From: Pseudoroseicyclus aestuarii
Lineage (GTDB): Bacteria; Pseudomonadota; Alphaproteobacteria; Rhodobacterales; Rhodobacteraceae
Assembly (NCBI RefSeq): GCF_003217255.1
Contig: NZ_QJTE01000003.1
Location: 310,001-374,000 of the forward strand
Length of the DNA: 64,000 nucleotides
Reading direction: 5' to 3'
The notes beneath the pieces are model-generated. The model did not search any database and had not been told where the DNA came from. It worked only from the letters and a program-made list of their open reading frames with translations. Every line of letters starts with the position of its first letter. The stretch's first letter is position 1. Positions 42,237-51,096 of this stretch are shown here, piece after piece. Made by a program: the position numbers and the translations under genes.

Positions 42237-43400
42237 ATGACGGCCCCCTACGCCACCGATCCAGCGGGCAGCCGCGGCCGCCTTCACCCCGAGGCGGTCA
42301 GCACCTTCCGCTCGCCCTACCAGAGGGACCGGGACCGGATCATCCATTCCTCGGCCTTTCGCCGGCTCAAGCACAAGACGCAGGTCTTCATCGAGCACGA
42401 GGGCGACTACTTCCGCACCCGCCTCACGCATTCGATCGAGGTGGCGCAGGTGGCCCGCACGATCTCGAGCGCGCTCGACCTGAACCAGGAGCTGGCGGAG
42501 GCCGTCGCCCTGGCGCATGACCTTGGCCATACGCCCTTCGGCCATACCGGCGAGGATGCGCTCAACGCGCTGCTCGCGCCCTATGGCGGCTTTGATCACA
42601 ACGCCCAGGCGATCCGCATCGTCACGTCGCTGGAGCGGCACTATGCCGGCTGGGACGGGCTGAACCTGACCTGGGAGACGCTGGAAGGCATCGCCAAGCA
42701 CAACGGCCCGGTCGGGGCGCCGCTGCCCTATGCGCTGGCGCAATACGGCGCGCTGCACGATCTGGAGCTGCAGACCCATGCCAGCGCCGAGGCGCAGGTG
42801 GCGGCCCTGTCGGACGACATCGCCTATTCGCACCACGACCTGCACGACGGGCTGCGGGCCGAGCTGTTCTCGACCGACGAGCTGGCGCAGCTGCCGGTCC
42901 TGCGCGAGACCTTCGCCGAGGTCGACCGCCTGCACCCCGACCTCGACAAGTACCGCCGCCGTCACGAGGCGCTGCGCCGCTTCTTCGGCGTTCTGGTCGA
43001 GGACGTGATCGGCGTGGCGAAGTCGACGCTGGCCGAGGTGAACCCCCGTTCGGCGCATGACGTGCGCCATGCGGGCCGGATGGTCGTCCGCTTTTCCGAC
43101 GGGCTCTGGTCGGACCTGAAACAGATCCGCGAGTTCCTGTTCCACCGCATGTACCGCGCCCCAGACGTGGTGAAGATGCGCGTGCAGGTGACGCAGGTGG
43201 TCGAGGATCTCTTCCCGCTCTACATGCGCGACCCCTCTGGCCTGCCCAAGCAATGGCGCAAGGACGTCGAAGAGGCCGAGGACGAGACCGCGCTGGCGCG
43301 GCTGGTGGGCGACTACATCGCCGGCATGACCGACCGCTTCGCGATCCAGGAACATGCGCGGCTGACAGGCTCTGATATCCGGATGCGCACCGGCGCCTGA
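42237..43400 (+). CDS. dgt: deoxyguanosinetriphosphate triphosphohydrolase-like protein
   Basis: 387 residues. HD-domain signatures: SSAFRRLKHKTQVFIEHEGD, RLTHSIEVAQVARTIS, AVALAHDLGHTPFGHTGEDA (His-Asp and the following His) and AYSHHDLHDG. Enzymes of this group hydrolyse dGTP or other dNTPs to the nucleoside and triphosphate, protecting nucleotide balance. AGGACAGCC precedes the ATG. In Rhodobacterales it commonly lies next to erpA/iscA on one side and argS on the other; here an antiporter gene separates it from argS. Confidence 0.93.
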   Translation: MTAPYATDPAGSRGRLHPEAVSTFRSPYQRDRDRIIHSSAFRRLKHKTQVFIEHEGDYFRTRLTHSIEVAQVARTISSALDLNQELAEAVALAHDLGHTPFGHTGEDALNALLAPYGGFDHNAQAIRIVTSLERHYAGWDGLNLTWETLEGIAKHNGPVGAPLPYALAQYGALHDLELQTHASAEAQVAALSDDIAYSHHDLHDGLRAELFSTDELAQLPVLRETFAEVDRLHPDLDKYRRRHEALRRFFGVLVEDVIGVAKSTLAEVNPRSAHDVRHAGRMVVRFSDGLWSDLKQIREFLFHRMYRAPDVVKMRVQVTQVVEDLFPLYMRDPSGLPKQWRKDVEEAEDETALARLVGDYIAGMTDRFAIQEHARLTGSDIRMRTGA

Positions 43401-43489
43401 GGGCCATCGCGCAGGACTTCCCTTCCATTGCTGCTGCAGTAGCCTATTTGGGGCGAAGCCTCGGCGCCGGGGACAACAAAGGATTTGGA

Positions 43490-45538
43490 ATGATTGAAGG
43501 TCTGGGCCCGGTCGCGGCTATCGCGCTCGTTGGGGCGATCGGCGTTGGCAGCCAATGGGTTGCCTGGCGCCTGCGGATGCCCGCCATCGTCCTGATGCTG
43601 GTCGCCGGTCTGGCCGTCGGGCCCTTCTCGGGCCTCTTCTCGCCCTCCGAGTCGTTCGGAGACCTCCTGTCGCCGCTGATTTCGCTGGCCGTGGCCGTGA
43701 TCCTTTTCGAGGGCGGGCTGTCGCTGAACCTCTCGAGCCTGCGGGACCGCAGCCGGGGGGTGGGGCGGCTGATCCTCGTCGGGGCGCCGCTGGGCTGGCT
43801 CCTGTCGACGCTGGCGCTGCGCTATGTCGGCGGCATGAGCTGGGAGAGCGCGACCGTCTTCGGCGGCATCCTGATCGTCACCGGCCCCACCGTGATCGCG
43901 CCGCTCCTGCGCACCGCCAAGCTCTCGAGCCGGCCTGCCGCGCTCCTGCAGTGGGAGGCGATCGTCAACGATCCGCTGGGCGCGCTGGCCGCCGTTCTCG
44001 CCTTCGAGGTGGTGCTGGTGCTGAACACCGCCGCCACGCCGATGACCGCCGTGCTCGACCTCGCGCTGGGCGTCGCCGTGGCCGTCGGCATCGGCGCCGC
44101 CGCCGCCAAGGGCATCAGCTACGCCTTCCAGAACGGGCGCACGCCCGAATACATGAAGGTGCCGATCCTCTTCGCCGCGCTTCTGGCGGTCTTCGCCGTG
44201 GCCGACAGCGTACTGCACGAAAGCGGGCTGCTGGCGGTGACCGTCATGGGCCTTGGCATCGCGAATGCAGGCCTGTCCTCCTACGACGAGCTGCGGCGGT
44301 TCAAGGAACACGCCACGGTCCTTCTGGTCTCGGGCGTCTTCATCCTGCTCGCCGCCTCGATGCAGCTGGAAAGCCTGACGACGCTGGACTGGCGTTCTCT
44401 CGCGGTGGTGCTGGTCATCATCTTCGCGGTGCGCCCGCTGACGGTGCTGACCTCGCTCTTCCGGTCGGGCGTGCCCTGGCGCGAGCAGACGCTGGTCGCG
44501 CTGACCGGGCCGCGCGGCGTGGTGCTCGTGGCCGTGGCGGGCCTCTTCGGCACGCGGCTGACCGGCCTCGGTGTCGAGGACGGCGACCGCATCGTGCCGC
44601 TGGCCTTTGCCCTCGTCGCCGCGACGGTGGTGCTGCACGGCTTCTCGCTGGCTCCGATGGCGCGCTGGCTGGGCCTGTCGGGCGCGGCGCGACCCGGGGT
44701 GCTGATCGTCGGCGGCAGCCGCTTCACCCTCGCGCTGAGCGAGGCCCTGAAGAAGGTCGAGGTGCCGGTGCTGGTGGCCGATCCCAACCACAACGCGCTG
44801 CGCGATTTCCGCACCTCGGGGCTGGCCACCTACTCGGGCGACATCCTGTCGGAATCGGCCGAGCAGTGGCTGGAGTTCGTGACCTACGACCTTGTCGTCG
44901 CGGCCACAGCGAACGACGCCTACAACACCCTCGTCGCCACCGACATGGGCCCCGAGTTCGGCCGCGACAACGTCTACCAGATCGCCCGCGAAAAGGGCGA
45001 GAGCGCGCGGCACCAGCTGTCGCGCACACTGACCGGCATCCCCTTCGGCCCGGACGAGACCTACTGGGGCCTCGAGCGGCTGATGCGCGAGGGCTGGACC
45101 ATCCGCGTCACCCGCCTGACCGAGGAATACGGCCTTGCCGAATGGCGCGAGCGGCGGCCCCATTCGCGGCTGATCGCCCGCGTCTCGCCGGGCGGCGAGG
45201 CGCGCTTCATCCGCAAGGATGACGAGGTGCGCCCCGCGCCCGGCGTGCGGCTAATCTCGCTGATCCCGCCCGAGGACTGGCAGGGCACCGGACGGTCCGA
45301 GCGCCGCGCCCAGGCCACCACCTCGGACGCCCGCTCGCCCGGCCGCGCCGCCGCCGAGACGCGCGAAGGCAAGGAGGCGCCGAAGGAGGCGCCCAAACCC
45401 GCGGATACCGCGCCCAAGGGCGAGGGTGGCCCTGCATCCCGGCCCTCGGGGGCCGAGGGCACGGGCGCTGCCGCCCCGCCGGGCGACGGGCCCGAGAACC
45501 ACAGCCCGCCGATCCCCGGCCGCCCCTCGACCGCCTGA
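43490..45538 (+). CDS. cation:proton antiporter (CPA family) with TrkA-N domain
   Basis: 682 residues from ATG 43490 (AAAGGATTTGGA in front). About twelve membrane segments occupy residues 5-400; LFEGGLSLNLSSLR, GGILIVTGPTVIAPLLR and ALTGPRGVVLVAVAGLF are antiporter motifs. A TrkA-N (RCK-like) nucleotide-binding domain follows (about 403-520, GVLIVGGSRFTLALSEAL), suggesting control by NAD(H). The last 95 residues are a low-complexity Ala/Glu/Pro/Gly tail. Ion specificity (sodium or potassium) cannot be told. Confidence 0.9.
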   Translation: MIEGLGPVAAIALVGAIGVGSQWVAWRLRMPAIVLMLVAGLAVGPFSGLFSPSESFGDLLSPLISLAVAVILFEGGLSLNLSSLRDRSRGVGRLILVGAPLGWLLSTLALRYVGGMSWESATVFGGILIVTGPTVIAPLLRTAKLSSRPAALLQWEAIVNDPLGALAAVLAFEVVLVLNTAATPMTAVLDLALGVAVAVGIGAAAAKGISYAFQNGRTPEYMKVPILFAALLAVFAVADSVLHESGLLAVTVMGLGIANAGLSSYDELRRFKEHATVLLVSGVFILLAASMQLESLTTLDWRSLAVVLVIIFAVRPLTVLTSLFRSGVPWREQTLVALTGPRGVVLVAVAGLFGTRLTGLGVEDGDRIVPLAFALVAATVVLHGFSLAPMARWLGLSGAARPGVLIVGGSRFTLALSEALKKVEVPVLVADPNHNALRDFRTSGLATYSGDILSESAEQWLEFVTYDLVVAATANDAYNTLVATDMGPEFGRDNVYQIAREKGESARHQLSRTLTGIPFGPDETYWGLERLMREGWTIRVTRLTEEYGLAEWRERRPHSRLIARVSPGGEARFIRKDDEVRPAPGVRLISLIPPEDWQGTGRSERRAQATTSDARSPGRAAAETREGKEAPKEAPKPADTAPKGEGGPASRPSGAEGTGAAAPPGDGPENHSPPIPGRPSTA

Positions 45539-45658
45539 GGCCGGGCAGGGGCCTCGGGCCGCGCCACGGCACCAGCGACGCCGGACCCCTTGGCGCCCGG
45601 CTTCGTTGACCCCGGCGCCGCGGGTGCTACAAGCCGCGAACGCTTGCCGGAGGCCCCG

Positions 45659-47401
45659 ATGAACCTGTTCGCCGATATCCGCAGCCTTGTGCTGGACAGC
45701 CTTGGCGCCATGACCGCCGAAGGCACGCTGCCCGAGGGGCTGGCCATGGCCGCCGTGACGGTCGAGCCGCCGCGCGACGCCGCCCATGGCGACATGGCCA
45801 CGAATGCCGCCATGGTGCTGGCCAAGCCCGCCGGCATGAAGCCGCGCGACATCGCCGCCGCCCTGTCGGAAAAGCTCTCCGCCGATCCGCGCATCGCCGC
45901 GGCCGAGGTCGCGGGGCCGGGCTTTCTGAACCTGCGCCTTGCGCCCTCCGTCTGGCAGGATGTCGTGCGCACCGCGCTGACGCAGCCCGGCTTCGGACGC
46001 TCGGGCCTCGGGGCGGGGCAGGCGGTCAACGTCGAGTATGTCTCGACCAATCCGACCGGGCCGGTGCATGTCGGCCATGCCCGCGGCGCCGTCTTCGGAG
46101 ACGCGCTGGCGACCTTGCTGGATTACGCCGGCTTCGAGGTCACGCGCGAGTATTACATCAACGACGGCGGCGGGCAGGTCGATGTCCTCGCCCGCTCCGC
46201 CTATGAGCGCTACCGCGAGGCCTGCGGCCGCACGCCCGAGATCGGCGAGGGCCTCTATCCCGGCGACTACCTCGTCGCGGTGGGCGAGGCGCTGAAAGAG
46301 CGTTACGGCGACAGCCTCCTCGACAAGCCCGAGGCCGAGTGGCTGGCCGATATCCGCGTCTTCGCGACCGACGCGATGATGGAGATGATCCGCGATGACC
46401 TCGCGCTGCTGGGCGTGCGGCAGGATGTCTTCTTCTCGGAGAAGTCGCTCTATTCAAGCGGCCGGATCGAGGCCGCGCTCGAGGTGCTGGACAGCAAGGG
46501 CCTGCTGTACATGGGCACGCTCGAGCCGCCGAAGGGCAAGCTGCCCGAGGATTGGGAAGCGCGCGAGCAGCTGCTGTTCCGCTCCACCGATTTCGGCGAC
46601 GACGTGGATCGCCCGGTGAAGAAGTCGGACGGCAGCTGGACCTACTTCGCCCCCGACATCGCCTATCACTACGACAAGGTGACGCGCGGCTACGCGCAGA
46701 TCATCGACGTCTTCGGCGCCGATCACGGTGGCTACGTCAAGCGGATGAAGGCCGCCGTCGCCGCGCTGGCGGGCGAGGATCTGACCTTCGACATCAAGCT
46801 GATCCAGCTGGTGAAGCTTTTCAAGAACGGCGAGCCCTTCAAGATGTCGAAGCGGGCGGGCACCTTCGTCACCCTGCGCGACCTCGTCGAGGAGGTCGGC
46901 GCCGATGCCGTCCGCTTCCACATGCTGACGCGCAAGAACGACGCGCCGCTCGACTTCGACTTCGACAAGGTGCTCGAGCAATCGCGCGAGAACCCGGTGT
47001 TCTACGTGCAATACGCCAATGCGCGCGTGGCCTCGGTGCTGCGCAAGGCCGCTGAGGCCGGCATCGCCGCCGATGACGCGACGCTCGCCGCCGCCGACCT
47101 GTCGCTGCTGGACCACGAGGCAGAGCTGACGCTGGCCCGGCGCCTGGCCGAATGGCCGCGCCTGGTGGAAATCGCCGCCCGCGGACACGAGCCGCATCGC
47201 ATCGCCTTCTACCTCTACGACCTCGCCAGCGACTTCCACGCACTGTGGAACCGCGGCAACGACGAGCAGGGCCTGCGCTTCCTGCAGGAGGGCGATGCTG
47301 CAACGTCGCAGGCCAAGATCGCCCTCGCGCGTGCCGCCGCCGTTGTCATCGCCGAGGGTCTGGGTATTCTGGGCGTGGTTCCGGTCGAGGAGATGCGCTG
47401 A
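45659..47401 (+). CDS. argS: arginine--tRNA ligase
   Basis: 580 residues from ATG 45659 (GGAGGCCCCG). Class I synthetase: N-terminal Add1 tRNA-binding domain (about 1-85), HIGH motif as [17 protein letters not shown] (about 134-150), KMSKR as [16 protein letters not shown] (about 393-408), and DALR anticodon-binding C-terminal domain. It charges tRNA-Arg. Length agrees with the family. Followed within 105 bases by the SPOR gene on the same strand. Confidence 0.97.
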   Translation: MNLFADIRSLVLDSLGAMTAEGTLPEGLAMAAVTVEPPRDAAHGDMATNAAMVLAKPAGMKPRDIAAALSEKLSADPRIAAAEVAGPGFLNLRLAPSVWQDVVRTALTQPGFGRSGLGAGQAVNVEYVSTNPTGPVHVGHARGAVFGDALATLLDYAGFEVTREYYINDGGGQVDVLARSAYERYREACGRTPEIGEGLYPGDYLVAVGEALKERYGDSLLDKPEAEWLADIRVFATDAMMEMIRDDLALLGVRQDVFFSEKSLYSSGRIEAALEVLDSKGLLYMGTLEPPKGKLPEDWEAREQLLFRSTDFGDDVDRPVKKSDGSWTYFAPDIAYHYDKVTRGYAQIIDVFGADHGGYVKRMKAAVAALAGEDLTFDIKLIQLVKLFKNGEPFKMSKRAGTFVTLRDLVEEVGADAVRFHMLTRKNDAPLDFDFDKVLEQSRENPVFYVQYANARVASVLRKAAEAGIAADDATLAAADLSLLDHEAELTLARRLAEWPRLVEIAARGHEPHRIAFYLYDLASDFHALWNRGNDEQGLRFLQEGDAATSQAKIALARAAAVVIAEGLGILGVVPVEEMR

Positions 47402-47505
47402 AGCGCGCGCCGGTCGGACCTGCCGCCGCGCCCCGCGCGGGGCGGCATCGAGGCGAGGCAAGAGACCCGGCGGCCGGTACTGGCCGCCCGGGCAGCGAGG
47501 CAGTG

Positions 47506-48624
47506 ATGGCATATGCGGCTGATGCGCCCTGGGGCGCGCAGGGCCAGGACTCCTGGGCACCGGCACCCTTCGTCGAAGAGGCGGATTGGGACGAGGAGGC
47601 AGAAGAGCAGGCCGCGCAAAGCCCGGCCCGCGCCCTTCCGGCAAAGGTCATTCGCGGCATCGGGGCGCTGATCTCGGTCGCGCTGGTCATCGGCGTGGCC
47701 GTCTGGGGCTACCGGCTGATGGTCCGCGACGCGACCGGCGTGCCGGTGGTGCAGGCGATGGAAGGCCCGCTGCGCGAGGCGCCCAGCGAGCCGGGCGGCG
47801 AGATCGCCTCTCACATCGGGCTCTCGGTCAACGATGTCGCCGCCATGGGCGAGGCCGCCGGCCCCGAGGAACGGCTGATCCTCGCGCCGCAGCCCGCCGG
47901 CCTGCGGCAGGAGGATCTGCTGCTGGCCCCGGTCGCCGAGGCGGACGAGAGCCGCCCCGAGGGCGACAGCATCACCCGCGCCCTCACCGCGATGAGCCAG
48001 GGCGCCCCGCTTGCCGTGGCGCAGGTCGGCGATCCGGGTGCCGTTCAGGCCCTTGCCGACCGCCTCGCCGCCGGCGTCGTGCCGATCGAGGCGCTGTCGG
48101 ATGAGGTCGATACCGAAGTGCTCATGGCCCCCGATGCAGCGCCCGAGGGCGAGGTGGCAGCGGATGCCGGTGCCGATGACGCCGCACTCGAGGACGATCA
48201 GGCCGAGGCCCTCGATCTCGTCGCGGCCAGCGTGCCCGGCCTTGCCGTGGCGCCGCGCCCGCCGCTGCGGCCGCGCACGCTGAGGCCCGCCACCGCCGTG
48301 GCCGCGCTGACTGCGCCCGCCGCCGCCCCTGCAAGCACCGGCCCCGTCGCCCTGCAGACCGAGCCGATCCCCGCAGGCACCAGCCTCGTGCAGCTTGGCG
48401 CTTTCGACAGCCCCGAGGTGGCCGCCGCCGAATGGACCCGCCTCGGCACCCGCTTCGCCGAGCTTCTTAACGGCAAGGAGCGCGTCGTGCAGGAGGCGCT
48501 GAGCGGCGGGCGCACCTTCTTCCGGCTGCGCGCCATGGGCTTCGAGGATCTCGCCGATGCGCGGCGCTTCTGCTCGGCCCTCGTGGCCGAGGATGCCGCC
48601 TGCATCCCGGTGGTGGTGAACTAG
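47506..48624 (+). CDS. SPOR-domain protein, single membrane anchor
   Basis: 372 residues. A cytoplasmic acidic N-terminus (about 1-45), one membrane helix (about 50-70, GIGALISVALVIGVAVWGY), a long low-complexity Ala/Pro/Glu/Asp periplasmic stalk and a C-terminal SPOR domain (about 298-372, TSLVQLGAFDSPEVAAAEWT through FFRLRAMGF). SPOR domains bind denuded glycan strands at division sites. In Rhodobacterales this gene usually follows argS and precedes nagZ. Here the convergent methyltransferase gene overlaps its end by four bases instead. Confidence 0.9.
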   Translation: MAYAADAPWGAQGQDSWAPAPFVEEADWDEEAEEQAAQSPARALPAKVIRGIGALISVALVIGVAVWGYRLMVRDATGVPVVQAMEGPLREAPSEPGGEIASHIGLSVNDVAAMGEAAGPEERLILAPQPAGLRQEDLLLAPVAEADESRPEGDSITRALTAMSQGAPLAVAQVGDPGAVQALADRLAAGVVPIEALSDEVDTEVLMAPDAAPEGEVAADAGADDAALEDDQAEALDLVAASVPGLAVAPRPPLRPRTLRPATAVAALTAPAAAPASTGPVALQTEPIPAGTSLVQLGAFDSPEVAAAEWTRLGTRFAELLNGKERVVQEALSGGRTFFRLRAMGFEDLADARRFCSALVAEDAACIPVVVN

Positions 48625-49385
48625 GCCGGCCGCCGCGCCTCGAAGCGCAGGCGCACGTAATCCGCAACCCAGTTGCCGGTCTCGTCCTGCAGGACCGGCG
48701 CCAGCCGCCGCTCGCAATCGGCGATCACGCTCTCCCGAACCGTGGGCGCCAGCCCCTCCATCAGCGGCGCGCCGAAGGTCTGCAGCCAGCCGCGCAGGCC
48801 GGTGGGCAGCGGCGTCGGGCGCGGGACAAGGGCGACGTCGATCTCGGTAAAGCCCGCCCGCTCCAGCCGGTCGCGTTGCAGCGCAGGGGTCGGAAAGTCC
48901 CAGGGGTTGCCCGTCCGCGCCCCTTCGCCCGCCGCCTCGAGGCTGGCGTTCAGCGCCACCAGCACCGCCGCGACATTGCCGAAGCCGCCCTGTTCCACCA
49001 CGACCCGCCCGCCGGGGCGCAGGGCGGCGTGGATGTTGCCCAGCACCACCTCTGGCCGCCGCATCCAGTGCAGCGCCGCGTTCGAGAAGACGGCGTCGAA
49101 GGGGCCGGCCTCTACCTGATCATGCGCGTCCTGCTGCAGCACCGCGATGCCGCGCGCCCCCGCCGCCGCGGCGAGCGATGGGTCAGGCTCCAACCCCGTC
49201 ACCGTCGCGCCCGCCTCGGCGATGCGGGCGGTCAGCACCCCGTCACCGCAGCCGATATCGAGGATCGCCTCGCCGGGCTGCGGGGCCAGCCTTTCGAGCA
49301 CGGTGGTGCCCAGGGCGGGCACGAAGCCCGCGTTGGCGGCATAGCCGGCCGCATCCCAGGCCTGTCCGGCTGCGGGTCTGGTCAT
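48621..49385 (-). CDS. class I SAM-dependent methyltransferase (UbiE/Tam-like)
   Basis: 254 residues from ATG 49385 (AAGGATCGCCCG). Motif I is ILDIGCGDGVLTARIAEAG (about 44-62), followed by VTGLEPDPSL and FDAVFSNAALHWMRRPEVVL (about 103-122), typical of trans-aconitate methyltransferase-like small-molecule methyltransferases. It may methylate a carboxylate or a small metabolite. Its position between SPOR and scpA on the opposite strand breaks an otherwise common gene order, which suggests insertion or rearrangement. Confidence 0.87.
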   Translation of the reverse strand: MTRPAAGQAWDAAGYAANAGFVPALGTTVLERLAPQPGEAILDIGCGDGVLTARIAEAGATVTGLEPDPSLAAAAGARGIAVLQQDAHDQVEAGPFDAVFSNAALHWMRRPEVVLGNIHAALRPGGRVVVEQGGFGNVAAVLVALNASLEAAGEGARTGNPWDFPTPALQRDRLERAGFTEIDVALVPRPTPLPTGLRGWLQTFGAPLMEGLAPTVRESVIADCERRLAPVLQDETGNWVADYVRLRFEARRPA

Positions 49386-49515
49386 CGGGCGATCCTTCCG
49401 TCTGGTCTTTCTCGGCAGCACCCTGCCGCCAGCGCCGCCGCTTGTCGACCGCAGGCGCGCGAGGCGCTATGAGGCGGGCTTCGAGCCACCCAAGCCGCAG
49501 ACCGCAGGACAAACG

Positions 49516-50331
49516 ATGCCCCCCGCCGATCCCCCCGCAGAGCCGCCCGCCTTCGGCATCGAGGCCGAGGACGTCGCTCAGCGCCGCGCCGAGGAGGCGC
49601 TGATCGTCGACGTGGACGGCTACGAGGGCCCGCTCGACCTGCTGCTGTCGCTCTCGCGCAGCCAGAAGGTCGACCTGCGGCAGATCTCGGTCCTCGCACT
49701 GGCCGAGCAGTACCTCTCCTTCGTCGAGCGGGCGAAGCGGCTGCGGATCGAACTGGCGGCCGATTACCTTGTCATGGCGGCCTGGCTCGCCTTTCTGAAA
49801 TCGCGCCTGCTGCTGCCGCCCGATCCCACCGAAGAGGGGCCGAGCGGCGAGGAGATGGCCGCGCACCTCGCCTTCCAGCTGGAGCGTCTGGCGGCGATGC
49901 GCGACGCGGCGGCGCAGCTGATGGCGCGCGACCGGCTGGGACGCGAGCGCTTTGCCCGCGGCGCCCCGCCCGAGGTGACGCAGGCCCGCACCACGCGCTA
50001 TACCGCGACGCTGCTCGACCTGATGCAGGCCTATGCCCGGCTGCGCACGCGCGACGATTTCCGCCCCTATGTCATGGACCGAGACCGGCTGATGACGATG
50101 GAGCAGGCGCTGGAGCGGATGCGCCCGCTGATCGGTTTCGCCGGCCAATGGACCGACATCCTGACCTACCTGCCCGAGGGTTGGCACGGCGACGCGGTGC
50201 TGCGCCGCACGGCCACCGCCGCGACCTTTGCCGCCAGCCTCGAGCTGGTGAAGGAGGGCCGCGCCGAGATCCGGCAGGAGCGGGTCTTTGCCCCGATCAG
50301 CATACGCCGCAAAGGAAGGCCCGATGCCTGA
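49516..50331 (+). CDS. scpA: segregation and condensation protein A
   Basis: 271 residues. EGPLDLLLSLSRSQKVDLRQ (about 37-56), the N-terminal kleisin domain that binds SMC, and a C-terminal winged helix (about 215-265, FAASLELVKEGRAEIRQERV). With ScpB it forms the clamp of the SMC-ScpAB condensin. AGGACAAACG lies before the ATG. Overlaps scpB by eight bases, so translation is coupled. Confidence 0.95.
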   Translation: MPPADPPAEPPAFGIEAEDVAQRRAEEALIVDVDGYEGPLDLLLSLSRSQKVDLRQISVLALAEQYLSFVERAKRLRIELAADYLVMAAWLAFLKSRLLLPPDPTEEGPSGEEMAAHLAFQLERLAAMRDAAAQLMARDRLGRERFARGAPPEVTQARTTRYTATLLDLMQAYARLRTRDDFRPYVMDRDRLMTMEQALERMRPLIGFAGQWTDILTYLPEGWHGDAVLRRTATAATFAASLELVKEGRAEIRQERVFAPISIRRKGRPDA

Positions 50332-50989
50332 CGATACAGCCGAACGCAGCCTCTTCGAGGCGCCGCCCCTGGCCGAGCAGGAGCGCATGATCGAGGCGAT
50401 GCTCTTCGCCTCGGAGGCGCCGATGAGCCTGCCGCAGCTGGCGGGGCGGATGCCGCCCGGCTGCGACCCGGCCCGCGCGCTCGCCGCGCTGCGCAGCCGC
50501 TACAGGGGCCGCGGCGTGGAACTGGCACGGGTGGGAGAGGCCTGGGCCTTTCGCACCGCGCCGGACATGGCCTTCCTGATGCACCGCGAAATCGAGGAGA
50601 CGCGCAAGCTCAGCCGCGCGGCGATCGAGACGCTGGCCATCGTCGCCTACCACCAGCCCGTCACCCGCACCGAGATCGAGGAGATCCGCGGCGTCGGCAT
50701 CAACCGCGGCACGCTGGACCAGCTGATCGAGATGGGCTGGATCCGCCTCGGTCGCCGCCGCCAGACGCCGGGGCGGCCTGTGACCTTCATCGTGACCGAG
50801 GGCTTCCTCGATCATTTCGGGCTGGGCAGCGCGCGCGATCTGCCCGGCCTGAAGGAGCTTCGGGCCGCAGGCCTGCTCGACAGCCGCCCGCCACCCGAGG
50901 CCGAGGCACCCGAGGAGCAGGACGACCTTTTCGAGCAGGAGACGACCGAAGAGCCGGAGGAAGACGCCGCGCAGGGGGAAACGGATTAA
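50324..50989 (+). CDS. scpB: segregation and condensation protein B
   Basis: 221 residues from ATG 50324 (AAAGGAAGGCCCG upstream, within the end of scpA). Two winged helices: IEAMLFASEAPMSLPQLAGR and ETLAIVAYHQPVTRTEIEEI; GRPVTFIVTEGFLDHFGL closes the core. The last 45 residues are acidic. It binds ScpA and dimerises in condensin. In many Rhodobacterales tatA follows; here a diguanylate cyclase gene does. Confidence 0.95.
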   Translation: MPDDTAERSLFEAPPLAEQERMIEAMLFASEAPMSLPQLAGRMPPGCDPARALAALRSRYRGRGVELARVGEAWAFRTAPDMAFLMHREIEETRKLSRAAIETLAIVAYHQPVTRTEIEEIRGVGINRGTLDQLIEMGWIRLGRRRQTPGRPVTFIVTEGFLDHFGLGSARDLPGLKELRAAGLLDSRPPPEAEAPEEQDDLFEQETTEEPEEDAAQGETD

Positions 50990-51096
50990 CGAAATAGGCG
51001 CAGGCCGCGCCAAAACGGAAACCGTTCCTTAACCTTGCGAGGAGATGAAGAGGGGGCGGTCAGGACGGACCGCGGGCTTCGGTAAGGGGCAGCGAG

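Noticed and set aside
43313-45163. 616-residue minus-strand frame antisense to the antiporter
   Set aside because: His/Arg/Gln-rich composition typical of the third-frame complement of a GC-rich membrane-protein gene, with no known domain.
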